Source of the DNA: Bacillota bacterium
Lineage (GTDB): Bacteria; Bacillota; Clostridia; Christensenellales; Aristaeellaceae
DNA length: 64,000 nt
Direction of reading: 5' to 3'
Assembly: GCA_023459275.1 (NCBI GenBank)
Contig: JAEWVC010000057.1
Location: 22,859 to 86,858 of the forward strand
Shown here: positions 54,786 to 63,005 of the stretch, one piece after another
Numbering within the stretch: the stretch's first letter is position 1
Layout of the letters: every line of letters begins with the position of its first letter
Notes under the pieces: generated by a model
The model's input: the letters and a program-made list of their open reading frames with translations, nothing else
Databases searched by the model: none
What the model was told of the DNA's origin: nothing
Program-made: the position numbers and the translations under genes

Positions 54786-54814
54786 TTTACATGTCCTTTT
54801 TCCAAAGCTATACT
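54786..54814 (+). promoter_or_regulatory. Promoter upstream of the truncated ORF and GH95-like gene
   Basis: TTTACA (54786-54791), 17 bp, TATACT (54809-54814). It is the only clear promoter before the gene at 55117 and reads through the short ORF at 54852. Confidence 0.7.
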
Positions 54815-54851
54815 CAAATCATATATCAGACGGGAAACAGAAGGAGCGGGT

Positions 54852-55106
54852 ATGGATTTTTCTTTTGACGGCGGTATCTCCAGGGAGGTGCTGAACAAAT
54901 ATTTTCCCATGCCCTCGCCGGGGATGGACAATTTCGCCCCCTCCCAACCCTTTGGGGACGACCTGCGCATGCTCAAAAACGAAGGCGCGAAATTCACCGG
55001 CCGCGCTTCCTTTGTTTGGGAAGCCACCCGTGAGGAGGAGCATTTCCGGCGGCCTGTATGTGGGCCGCTGGCACAGGGTTTGCTTGAATGCTTTGCAGCA
55101 AAATAA
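54852..55106 (+). pseudogene. Short ORF, probable N-terminal remnant of a larger glycan-related gene
   Basis: An 84-residue ORF with a good ribosome site (AAGGAGCGGG) and a promoter. Its first about 70 residues (MDFSFDGGISREVLNKYF, then DDLRMLKNEGAKFTGRASFVWEATREEEHFRRP) read like the start of a large Bacillota glycosidase-associated protein in which such a segment is followed by several hundred more residues. After HFRRP the frame turns into unrelated sequence and stops, 10 bp before the next gene. This suggests an internal deletion fused to the leader of the downstream gene. A genuine small protein is the alternative. Confidence 0.5.
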
Positions 55107-55116
55107 GGAGGTTCTC

Positions 55117-57762
55117 ATGTCAAATTCCAAACAGTACCTTGACCAGCTGTTTCAAAAGGAGCAAACCCTTCGGGAAATGGCGCGGGACAGAACCTTTGCA
55201 AGGGCCGTGTGCCCGCACAACCCCGGCGGCATGGGCGGCTCCATCATGGGGGCCTATCCGCGCATGACCACGCCCACCACCAAGGCGGCGCTGTGGGGCG
55301 GCCCGGAAAACCTTACCCTCAGCCTGCTGAAAACGGACGTCATCGACAGGCGCTATGTGGACAAGGACCACTTCACGCTCAGGGACCTGGAAGAGGCCGC
55401 GTTTTCTGAAAAGAACAAGGATTTTGACGATATGCCCATGGCAGGCATGACCCGCCCGCCCTTTGCCGCGCTGCACAGGGACGGCGGCCGCTACGACCAC
55501 GCTTTGTGGTCGGAAGTGTATGCCTTCCCCTGCCAGAAGCCCGTAGGCCAGATCATTGTAAAGGCGGCGGATATGAAGGGCGCCGCCCAGCCCGGCGCCG
55601 TGCAGCACATGAGGGACGGCACCGTTACCGTGCGCGCGGAAAAAAACGGCAGGCGGCTTGCGGTGCATTACGCCATGAGCATGCGGCGCAATGTCACCGC
55701 GCTTGACGTGGCGTGGGAAAACTTTGAAGAAGCGCCTGAATTCCGCCTGTACCGGAACCAGGACCAGGGCCACCGCCGGTATATGGACGAGAACGGCAAG
55801 TATCTTCCTTTTGTGGTCTACAGCCCGGCGGATATCAGCAAACCCCTGGAATACTACGATTTTGAGGCGGACAGGGACATCAACGGCAGGTTTGAGCCGC
55901 CCGCCGCCGGCAGCGATGGCCGTTTCTTCTGGATACATCAGGTATTCCCCAAAGAAGGCACCTTCCCGGAGGGCTTCCGGTATGTGATGATGGCCATGGT
56001 ATCCCAGGCGGAGGCCGCGGTCAGGGAGCATCCGCTTCAAAAGGGTTTGGGGAGCATGCCCCGCATTCCAAGGGACAACCAGGGCATGCTGATGGTGCCG
56101 GGCATACGGACCATGACCCATCCCGAAATGTTTGAGCGCATGGCGGTCAACTACAGCTATGTGGCCAATGCGCCGGGGGTGGCGGCAAGCGCCGCGCTTG
56201 CCAAAAAGGGGAGCGGCCACGGAAGGCTGTATGTGGCCGTTGTCACCGTGAATGAGACGGCGGACTATATGGAAAAAGCCAAGGAGCTTTTGCTGGAAGC
56301 GGAGCGCCTGGGCTTTGAGGGCATCGCGGAGGAAAACGCGGACTGGTACGGAGCGCTGTATGACAGGCGGGAAGCGGGGCGCATCCTGCTGGGCAAAACG
56401 GACGAGGACAAAAAGGCGGCCGCGGACCTATTGTTCGAGGAGGTCTATCAAAGCTGGACATCCGGCCACATGGGGTATTGCAATCCCGATCCCGCCAAAT
56501 ATGAGGGGAGCGCCAGCTATGCCTGCTATGATGTGGATACCCAGTCCTGGCACTCGCTGCCCTGCTACAACGAGCTTTTCACCGAAGGCAAATACTTTAT
56601 GCGCAACCAGTACGAACCCAAAATCCAGTGGCCGCGGCTCATCACCGTATGGCATGAAACCCTCAGGGAGAAAGCCCGCCTGAAGTTTGGGCTTCCGGGC
56701 ATGTGCATGGCCCACGGATATCTGCCCGCCGCCAAACAAAGCCCATGGTATATGGAAAACAACTGCCTGGACTTCACCATGGAGGTGCCGGGGCAGATCA
56801 TGAAGGTCATCTGGAACTTCTGGGATTACACGGGGGATGAGGGGTATTTGAAGGAAACCGTCTATCCCCTCCTGCGGGACCTGGCCATCTTTTACGAGGC
56901 CTTTGCCCGGCGGGGATGGGATGGGAAGCAATTCAACCTTTCCCCCACTGTTGAAACGGAAAGCTACGGCATTTCCTATCAGCTCAAATACACCCGCAAC
57001 AACACCGGGGCGCTGGCCCTGTTCCGCTGGGTGCTGAAAAAGGCCGCCGAAGCGGCTAATCACCTGGGGCTTGACGCGGACTTGATCCCCGGCTGGCTTC
57101 ATGTGGCGGATCATCTGGCGCCGTATCCCACATTCACCGTAAACGGCGGGGAGATCATGGGCGCCAACGAAGTGGCTTTCCCGCGTTTCACCCGGGGCGA
57201 CCACTTTATGTTCACCGGCTATTACCCGGTGAACCTGGCGGACGAGATCAATCTGGACAGCCCGCAGGAGCTGAAGGATTTAATGACCCGCACGGCGGAT
57301 GTGCACGGCGCGGCGCGCAACTGGGAGCCCTATATCCTCACCGGCGCGTCCAAGGACTACATTCCCCGCAAGTACGCCTATGGGGCTGTAAAGATCACAG
57401 GGTACGGCATGCTGTCCAAAGATATCATCGAAGCCCCCGAACGGCTGATGAACAGCCGCTCCGGCCGCATCCATCTCTTCCCCGCCGTGCCGGACTGGAC
57501 GGTGGCGGCCTTCCGGGATTTTCTGGCAAGGGGCGGGTTTGCCGTCAGCGCCGCCAGGGATGAAGGCGGCGTCCAGGCTGTAACCGTCCGGGCCGCAAGG
57601 AGCATCCCCTGCCGGATCATGAACCCCTGGCCCGGCCAGGATGTTGCCGTAACCAGTCTCGCGTCCGGCAAAGCGCTGCCCTTCCGCATGGAGAAGGACA
57701 ACGGGGAATGCATTGTGTTCCATGCCGAAAAAGGCGCCGAATATACCATAGACCGGGTATAG
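55117..57762 (+). CDS. Large GH95-like (alpha/alpha)6 glycosidase of unknown specificity
   Basis: An 881-residue cytoplasmic protein. The C-terminal two thirds resemble the GH95/GH65 six-hairpin barrel: WNFWDYTGDEGYLKETVYPLLRDLAIFYEAF, an NLSPTVETESYG active-site-like loop, and a terminal SGRIHLFPAVPDW strand as in GH95. The N-terminal about 350 residues do not show the GH95 GNGRLGAMV signature and are unusual. AAGGAGG precedes the ATG at 55117. The preceding truncated ORF shares its promoter. It probably acts on a branched plant or host oligosaccharide; the family is not assignable by eye. Confidence 0.7.
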   Translation: MSNSKQYLDQLFQKEQTLREMARDRTFARAVCPHNPGGMGGSIMGAYPRMTTPTTKAALWGGPENLTLSLLKTDVIDRRYVDKDHFTLRDLEEAAFSEKNKDFDDMPMAGMTRPPFAALHRDGGRYDHALWSEVYAFPCQKPVGQIIVKAADMKGAAQPGAVQHMRDGTVTVRAEKNGRRLAVHYAMSMRRNVTALDVAWENFEEAPEFRLYRNQDQGHRRYMDENGKYLPFVVYSPADISKPLEYYDFEADRDINGRFEPPAAGSDGRFFWIHQVFPKEGTFPEGFRYVMMAMVSQAEAAVREHPLQKGLGSMPRIPRDNQGMLMVPGIRTMTHPEMFERMAVNYSYVANAPGVAASAALAKKGSGHGRLYVAVVTVNETADYMEKAKELLLEAERLGFEGIAEENADWYGALYDRREAGRILLGKTDEDKKAAADLLFEEVYQSWTSGHMGYCNPDPAKYEGSASYACYDVDTQSWHSLPCYNELFTEGKYFMRNQYEPKIQWPRLITVWHETLREKARLKFGLPGMCMAHGYLPAAKQSPWYMENNCLDFTMEVPGQIMKVIWNFWDYTGDEGYLKETVYPLLRDLAIFYEAFARRGWDGKQFNLSPTVETESYGISYQLKYTRNNTGALALFRWVLKKAAEAANHLGLDADLIPGWLHVADHLAPYPTFTVNGGEIMGANEVAFPRFTRGDHFMFTGYYPVNLADEINLDSPQELKDLMTRTADVHGAARNWEPYILTGASKDYIPRKYAYGAVKITGYGMLSKDIIEAPERLMNSRSGRIHLFPAVPDWTVAAFRDFLARGGFAVSAARDEGGVQAVTVRAARSIPCRIMNPWPGQDVAVTSLASGKALPFRMEKDNGECIVFHAEKGAEYTIDRV

Positions 57763-57895
57763 CGCGGAAGGAAATAAGCGGTCCGCAACCACCGGCGGCC
57801 CCCGCCCTGAAGGTACCGGTGATACCGCCTGGCCTCTCGCCCGGCACGCTTCCGGCAGGTAAAGCCAGCGGCCGGGCCGGGGGCGCATGCGCTTC

Positions 57896-60034
57896 CTAGC
57901 TGATGACAACCACCTCATGATCCTGCACAACCGGCACGCGGAACGAAAGTTTTTTCCCTTCCAGCTGAAAGGGAACCTCGGTGCCATTCACCAGCAGGGC
58001 AACCTTGTTTATGCAATCAGAAGAGGGAATGGCCACTTCAATATCGCTGACCGGGATCAAGCGGTGACAATATCCCGGATTTTCATCGCATCCGCTGAGG
58101 TTGACCAGGTGAAGGATTTTGGCGGAACCTTTTTTATAGATATGGACGTCTATCTTGCCATTCCCCCTGACCTGGGCGGGCAATTCACCGCGCAGCGTCC
58201 AGCGCACGGCATTGGCAAGCAGCGCCGCGTGGTCCGGCAGCCGCTCCCTGCCGTAGCAGCGGTCTATATCCGCGGCAAAGTAGACGGCCCTTGCGCCGGA
58301 AGAAAGCGTTCCCGCGAAAACCGTGGAGACATCGTCGGATATTTTCCGGATATAGCTGAACTCGGGCGGATAGATGGGGAAAGGGTCCACATATCCCGCG
58401 ACAGGGGAAAGGGGGCCGTGGGTAACCGTTCCGTGCACCCCGCCGCCCAAAGCGATGATCTGCGTATCCTCAAAGCCATCCAATATGGGATGGCGCTGAT
58501 CAAACAAATGGAGATAGTTATGCGCCTGCATATTCTCCCAGCTTGCGGGCTGTTCGGTAAACTCGCCGTATGTTTTGCCTGTCAGAGAAAGGCCGAGGGC
58601 ATCCCAAAGCCTGGTATCGCCGGAAGCCTCCCCATCCTCGTTAAGCGTGCCCGTAACGCCTGAAAACACAAGATTTCCGCCCCGGTCCAGGAAACGCAGC
58701 ACGGAATCCGTCTGCGCCTTGCTCATGACGGCCATGTTCGGCAGGATCAGTGTCTTGATGCGGCCGCCGTAGCGGCCGATATCATCGATATGGATGGGCA
58801 GGAAAGGGATGCGCGTTTCGCACAAAGCCTGGGTGAAACCGTACCAAGGAAACGCCACCCGCTCGCGGACCTTGTTTCTGCCGTAAAAATCGGTGTTCGC
58901 CTGATTCCACACGATCCCGACCGTGGCAAGGTCCTGCCTGTCATAAAACCATTCCTCATGCCGGGCATGCCAATCCATGAAGGGCACGGGGGTTTCAAAC
59001 TGCCGTTTGTCATAGGTGGCGCCGCTGACATGGTGGTACCAGGGCGAGATGCCGCCCGCCAGCCCGCTGACCATCCACATATGCGTTTCCTGCCAGGGGT
59101 TTGCGGCCAGGCGGAAGGCGCGCTTGCCGCGGACATAATTGGCCATGCTTTCGGCGATGATGACATTTTCATTGGCCGCCAGGCGCATGAGCGATCCGTT
59201 CATGGCGTTTTGCATGAATCCGCTCAGGGGCACCCTGGACTGCTGATCGCTGAAAATGAATTTCGAGCGGTTCAGCAGCGCCTTCAGGTCGCTCAATCCG
59301 CTGCTCAGGTCCGCCAGATCATAGGGGCTTGCGTGGAGCATGCCAAACCACAGGCAGTCCTCCCCGCCGGCACGGCGCGTTGTTTCGTTCAGCAGATCCC
59401 AAACCCTGGTGCGGCATTGGTAGCCCCAGCGGACCCACTCCCTGTATACGGGGTCATCCATGTCCGGTTTTTCGGGAAGATCCAGGCCCGCATGCGCATG
59501 GAAAAGGCGCCTGCAGTTTTCGCAATAGCAGATTTTGTCCCGGAACAGTCCGCGCCAGCTGTTGTCCGCAAAGCCGGCGGGGTGGTATTTTTCAATGATC
59601 TCCGTTAGCACACCGGGGATATACTGGCTGTAATAACCGCCGTTCACGCAGGAATAGAAGCGGTCCATGGATTTGTAAGGCTCACCGGTCTTTGAGACGC
59701 AGAACCAATCGGGGTGCGCCTTATAGAACGCTTCGGTGGCCATATTGATGTCCATGCGCGCGACGACGACGATGCCCTCTTCCCTGGCGGCGTCGGCAAA
59801 GACCTTGAAATAATCCTTTTCGCCCAGCGTTTTCGCGCGGTACTGCAAAGGGTGCCTGCTGGGATAATAGGCTACGATACCCCCGCAATTCACGATGATC
59901 CCCTGGGTTTTTGTGCGCTTCCACTGCGCGCGCCAGAAATCAATATTCCCCCGGGCGGGATCGTCCTCCGTCAGATTTGTTTGACCCCAGCGGCGCACCC
60001 AGGTATACCAAGGCCCCGTGCTGTTCTGCGTCAT
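57896..60034 (-). CDS. Putative glycoside hydrolase, GHL6 / GH42-like TIM barrel with trimerisation-like domain
   Basis: A 712-residue cytoplasmic protein. The N-terminal half is TIM-barrel-like, with GIIVNCGGIVAYYPS, VVARMDIN, HPAGFADNSWRG and ICYCENCRRLF (a Cys motif common in uncharacterised GH-like barrels). A middle region (ETHMWMVSGLAGGISPWYHHV) and a Rossmann-like IKTLILPNMAVMSKAQTDSVLRFLDRGGNLVFSG segment resemble the trimerisation domain of GH42-type enzymes. AAGGAGG upstream fixes the start. It follows glycerate kinase by 14 bp, so its product may include glycerate. Catalytic residues cannot be named with certainty. Confidence 0.7.
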   Translation of the reverse strand: MTQNSTGPWYTWVRRWGQTNLTEDDPARGNIDFWRAQWKRTKTQGIIVNCGGIVAYYPSRHPLQYRAKTLGEKDYFKVFADAAREEGIVVVARMDINMATEAFYKAHPDWFCVSKTGEPYKSMDRFYSCVNGGYYSQYIPGVLTEIIEKYHPAGFADNSWRGLFRDKICYCENCRRLFHAHAGLDLPEKPDMDDPVYREWVRWGYQCRTRVWDLLNETTRRAGGEDCLWFGMLHASPYDLADLSSGLSDLKALLNRSKFIFSDQQSRVPLSGFMQNAMNGSLMRLAANENVIIAESMANYVRGKRAFRLAANPWQETHMWMVSGLAGGISPWYHHVSGATYDKRQFETPVPFMDWHARHEEWFYDRQDLATVGIVWNQANTDFYGRNKVRERVAFPWYGFTQALCETRIPFLPIHIDDIGRYGGRIKTLILPNMAVMSKAQTDSVLRFLDRGGNLVFSGVTGTLNEDGEASGDTRLWDALGLSLTGKTYGEFTEQPASWENMQAHNYLHLFDQRHPILDGFEDTQIIALGGGVHGTVTHGPLSPVAGYVDPFPIYPPEFSYIRKISDDVSTVFAGTLSSGARAVYFAADIDRCYGRERLPDHAALLANAVRWTLRGELPAQVRGNGKIDVHIYKKGSAKILHLVNLSGCDENPGYCHRLIPVSDIEVAIPSSDCINKVALLVNGTEVPFQLEGKKLSFRVPVVQDHEVVVIS

Positions 60035-60048
60035 GAGGGAAGGCCTCC

Positions 60049-61203
60049 TTACGGATTGATAAATAGCGATGTGCTCCCTTGAAAATGCAGGATGCGCCCA
60101 ACAGCTTCGGCGGCGCTGAAAAGCAGTGTCCCCGCCCGGCCCATGGCATCCTCAAGCGGAATGGGCCCGTCCGAAATGGAAAAGCAGGCGGTAATGCCAT
60201 GTTTGTACAGCTTATGCCAGTCAGTTTTCAGGCTGCCCGAAAGGCAAATCACAGGAACACCGTGGGCTTTTGCCATTTGGGCGATCCCCATGGGCACTTT
60301 CCCAAACAGTGTTGAGGTTTCCGTACAGCCTTCGCCTGTTATGACCCAGTCCGCATGGATGATATGCTGCTCGAACCCTGTTTCCGATACAATGAGCTGA
60401 AAACCCGACACAAGCTGCGCGCCGAGAAACGCCTGCATGCCGGCCCCCGCGCCGCCGCCGCACCCGCCGCCCTGAATGGTATGCACATCGGCCCCCAGGT
60501 CGCGCTCAATGATATCGGCGTAATGCGAAAGCGCACTGTCAAGAAGCCTGACCTCCTCCGGGGTTGCCCCTTTGCCGGGGCTATAGACAAAAGCGGTGCC
60601 GTTTTCGCCGCAAAGGGGGTTGTTTACGCTCCAGGCCGCGATGATCTCGATGCCGTTGAGGAGATCCTTGAGGGGGCCGGCATCGATGCGGTCCAGATCC
60701 TTGAGCGCCAGGCCCCCGGGAGGCAGGGGCCGGCCCTTTTTATCCAAGAGCCTGGCCCCCAGCGCCTGCATGATCCCGGCGCCGCCATCCGTGGCGGCGC
60801 TGGCCCCGATGCCAACGATGATGCGCTTCACGCCGAAACGGATGGCGGCGCGGATCAGTTCGCCCGTGCCAAAGGTGCTTGCGGTCAAAGGCTTTCTGGC
60901 CGAAGGCTCCATCAGCATGATCCCGGATGCCTCCGCCAGTTCGATGAAGGCTGTTTGCCCATCGCCCGAAACACCCCATCTGGCGTTTACAGGCTCACCC
61001 GCGGGGCCTTTGACCGTGGTGTTGTAGATGGTGCCGCGGGAAGCCACACAAAGGGAATCCACCGTTCCTTCCCCGCCGTCGGCAATGGGTGCCAGCTGCA
61101 CATCCTCAATGCCTGCCGATTCCAGGCCCCGGGCAATAATCCGGGAAGCCTCCAAAGATGTCAGGGACCCCTTGTACGAGTCGGGAGCAATGAGTATATG
61201 CAT
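60049..61203 (-). CDS. Glycerate kinase (GlxK/GarK type)
   Basis: A 384-residue type I glycerate kinase. It opens with ILIAPDSYKGSLTSLEASRIIARG and includes the IADGGEGTVDSL motif, GIGASAATDGGAGIMQALGA, and QGGGCGGGAGAGMQAF, all hallmarks of the family. It phosphorylates D-glycerate to 2- (or 3-) phosphoglycerate for glycolysis. It is first in a minus-strand operon with the putative GH at 57896 and divergent from an IclR regulator, suggesting that glycerate arises from the substrate of that enzyme or from a uronate/aldarate route not visible here. Confidence 0.93.
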   Translation of the reverse strand: MHILIAPDSYKGSLTSLEASRIIARGLESAGIEDVQLAPIADGGEGTVDSLCVASRGTIYNTTVKGPAGEPVNARWGVSGDGQTAFIELAEASGIMLMEPSARKPLTASTFGTGELIRAAIRFGVKRIIVGIGASAATDGGAGIMQALGARLLDKKGRPLPPGGLALKDLDRIDAGPLKDLLNGIEIIAAWSVNNPLCGENGTAFVYSPGKGATPEEVRLLDSALSHYADIIERDLGADVHTIQGGGCGGGAGAGMQAFLGAQLVSGFQLIVSETGFEQHIIHADWVITGEGCTETSTLFGKVPMGIAQMAKAHGVPVICLSGSLKTDWHKLYKHGITACFSISDGPIPLEDAMGRAGTLLFSAAEAVGRILHFQGSTSLFINP

Positions 61204-61238
61204 ATAAGAACTCCTGCCTTTCAGGTATTGATGGCACG

Positions 61239-61249
61239 TTTCACATGTT
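61239..61249. promoter_or_regulatory. Candidate IclR-family operator in the glycerate kinase leader
   Basis: TTTCACATGTT is the reverse complement of the AACATGTGAAA core at 62611-62621 and lies about 25 bp downstream of the predicted glycerate kinase transcript start. Confidence 0.45.
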
Positions 61250-61276
61250 CCACAGCGAGTGCCTTCCTACAGCACC

Positions 61277-61305
61277 ATCATACCATCCGGGATGCGGGTT
61301 TACAA
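61277..61305 (-). promoter_or_regulatory. Promoter of the glycerate kinase operon
   Basis: On the minus strand TTGTAA (61305-61300), 17 bp, TATGAT (61282-61277). Confidence 0.7.
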
Positions 61306-61335
61306 CATTTCCATACCACAATGCCAAAGTCTGTC

Positions 61336-61373
61336 TTGCGCTTTTCCACCCATCATGCTACTATGTGAAATAC
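61336..61373 (+). promoter_or_regulatory. Promoter and operator of the iclR-type gene
   Basis: TTGCGC (61336-61341), 17 bp, TACTAT (61359-61364). ATGTGAAATAC (61363-61373) overlaps the -10 box and transcript start and recurs exactly at 62614-62624, consistent with autoregulation. Confidence 0.6.
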
Positions 61374-61390
61374 AACAAGGGTTAGGGGAA

Positions 61391-62182
61391 ATGCATGTGA
61401 CACAGAAACTGTCAAAGGCCAACCAATCCGTGGAAAAGACGCTTCAAATCATTGAGCAGCTGGCCGATGAGCGGGAGCCGCTCCACCTTGCGGATCTTTC
61501 CAAACGGGTAAAAATGCCTCCCAGCACGGTGCTTCGGATGGTCAACACACTGCTGGAACACGGGTACGCATATCAGGACCCGCAAACGCTCCGGTATGGC
61601 CTCACGCTCCGCTTCGCGCAAATCGGCCAGATGGTCAGCGAGCAGCTTCATATCCGTGACCTGGCGCACCCCTATCTTCTGGAATTGAGCAGAACCTGCG
61701 GCGAATCCGCATGCCTGGCCATTGAGGAGGAGATGGAGGTCATCTATATCGATGTCGTGGACGGCGCGGACGGCATGCTCAAAATCATGCAGCGCATTGG
61801 CAAGCGCGCCCCGCTTCATTCCACCGGGGTAGGAAAGCTGATGCTGACGCAGTACACGCCCGAAAAATTGAACATGCTGACACAGCAGAAGGGCCTGGTA
61901 TTCCTGACACCCCATACGCTGGCATCCGTTCAAGCCTTGAAGCGGGAGCTGGAAATCATCCGGAAACAGGGGTACGCCGTGGATGATGAGGAGTGTGAGC
62001 TGGGTGCCCGGTGCGTTGCGGCCCCCATCTACAACTACCAGAACCGCATCGTCGCGGCCATCAGCGTCTCGGGGCCTATCTCACGCATTACGCGCAAGCG
62101 GACCCAGGAACTTGCGGCCCTCGTGGTCGAGGCGGCGGATAAAATAAGCGCCACACTGGCGTACAAAAAGACGCTGGCCTAA
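61391..62182 (+). CDS. IclR-family transcriptional regulator
   Basis: A 263-residue IclR/KdgR-type regulator. The N-terminal winged HTH (PLHLADLSKRVKMPPSTVLRMVNTLLEHGYA) is followed by the effector-binding GAF-like domain with the IclR signature region (PLHSTGVGKLMLTQYTPEKL; GYAVDDEECELGARCVAAPIYN). The ATG at 61391 is chosen by GGGG upstream and the domain start. It is divergent from the glycerate kinase operon and upstream of a second putative GH; shared operator-like sequences tie them into one regulon. Confidence 0.92.
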   Translation: MHVTQKLSKANQSVEKTLQIIEQLADEREPLHLADLSKRVKMPPSTVLRMVNTLLEHGYAYQDPQTLRYGLTLRFAQIGQMVSEQLHIRDLAHPYLLELSRTCGESACLAIEEEMEVIYIDVVDGADGMLKIMQRIGKRAPLHSTGVGKLMLTQYTPEKLNMLTQQKGLVFLTPHTLASVQALKRELEIIRKQGYAVDDEECELGARCVAAPIYNYQNRIVAAISVSGPISRITRKRTQELAALVVEAADKISATLAYKKTLA

Positions 62183-62605
62183 AAAATGCGGTCTGCGGGG
62201 CAAGGGGTTCTCCTTTGCCTTGCGGGCCTTTTTTTTGTTTGCGCCGGCTTTTGAGCCGGATCAAGCCGCCGCTTTGCGCCCGCAGCGGCCATCCCGCAAT
62301 TCCTGCCGGATCTGCGTGTTTGCGAAGCCTGCCGCGGCGCCTAGGCCCATAAAGCGCCGCCGGTGTTTACGGAAACACGCGGGGCCCCTTTCTTTGCCGG
62401 GAGGCCAGGCCGTGTACGAAAAACAGTTTTTGGAATACGGCGGGGCGGTTTTTTACCCAACAAGGCGCAACCCGCAGGAATCGCGGCGCTGTTTCAAGGC
62501 CTGGCAACGCGGTTGGGCGGAAATAAGCGCCCCGCAGATGGCAAAATGTTTTCGGTACAGGCCCTGGCCATGATCCTTCTTCCAACCGCAATTCGCCTCC
62601 TTTTC

Positions 62606-62630
62606 ATTTCAACATGTGAAATACGTTTCA
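62606..62630. promoter_or_regulatory. Candidate IclR-family operator, double palindrome
   Basis: ATTTCA-ACATG-TGAAAT (62606-62622) has perfect 6-bp arms and is interleaved with TGAAA-TACG-TTTCA (62617-62630). IclR-family proteins such as KdgR bind TGAAA/TTTCA-type inverted repeats. The core repeats sequences at 61239 and 61363. Confidence 0.5.
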
Positions 62631-62864
62631 GAATAGTATTATCATATTAAAAAAAAGCATCTTTGTCAACGCAAATCGCTGCTCACAAAAAAAGTACGGC
62701 GTATGTTTTGAATAATGAAATTTAATGGATCACGACCAGGAAAAAAGTGCATTTCAATCAAATTGCTGGATGTATTATGACCATATTGCTTAAACAACCC
62801 TCTCCAGAAAAATGTGATGGGATGGCGGAAGATAAAAAGTGCTAAAAAAATCTGCATTTCTCTA

Positions 62865-62893
62865 TTGCAATGCTTTTAGGTATGTGTTACACT
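62865..62893 (+). promoter_or_regulatory. Promoter upstream of the partial GH gene
   Basis: TTGCAA (62865-62870), 17 bp, TACACT (62888-62893), about 113 bp before the ATG at 63006. Confidence 0.5.
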
Positions 62894-63005
62894 GCTGATA
62901 AAGAAAGCGAACGAAGAAGAAACTATATTTCACTATTAGAAATTCTTGGCGTCCCTCTTGCCGTCCAATCCGGCAATCATGAATAAAAGCGGGGTTTAAG
63001 CAAGC

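Larger units (their letters stand above)
62183..63005. other. Long intergenic region with an AT-rich segment
   Basis: About 820 bp without a supported gene. Up to about 62590 it is GC-rich with short unsupported frames. From about 62600 to 62870 it is strongly AT-rich and holds the operator-like element at 62606-62630 and a promoter at 62865-62893. The leader from there to 63006 is about 105 nt. Confidence 0.55.

Noticed and set aside
62220..62650. Short plus-strand ORFs after the IclR gene
   Set aside because: No ribosome sites or family resemblance; frames overlap each other and end at the operator-like region.
62666..62857. 63-codon minus-strand ORF in the AT-rich segment
   Set aside because: No ribosome site, AT-rich random composition, and the segment looks regulatory.
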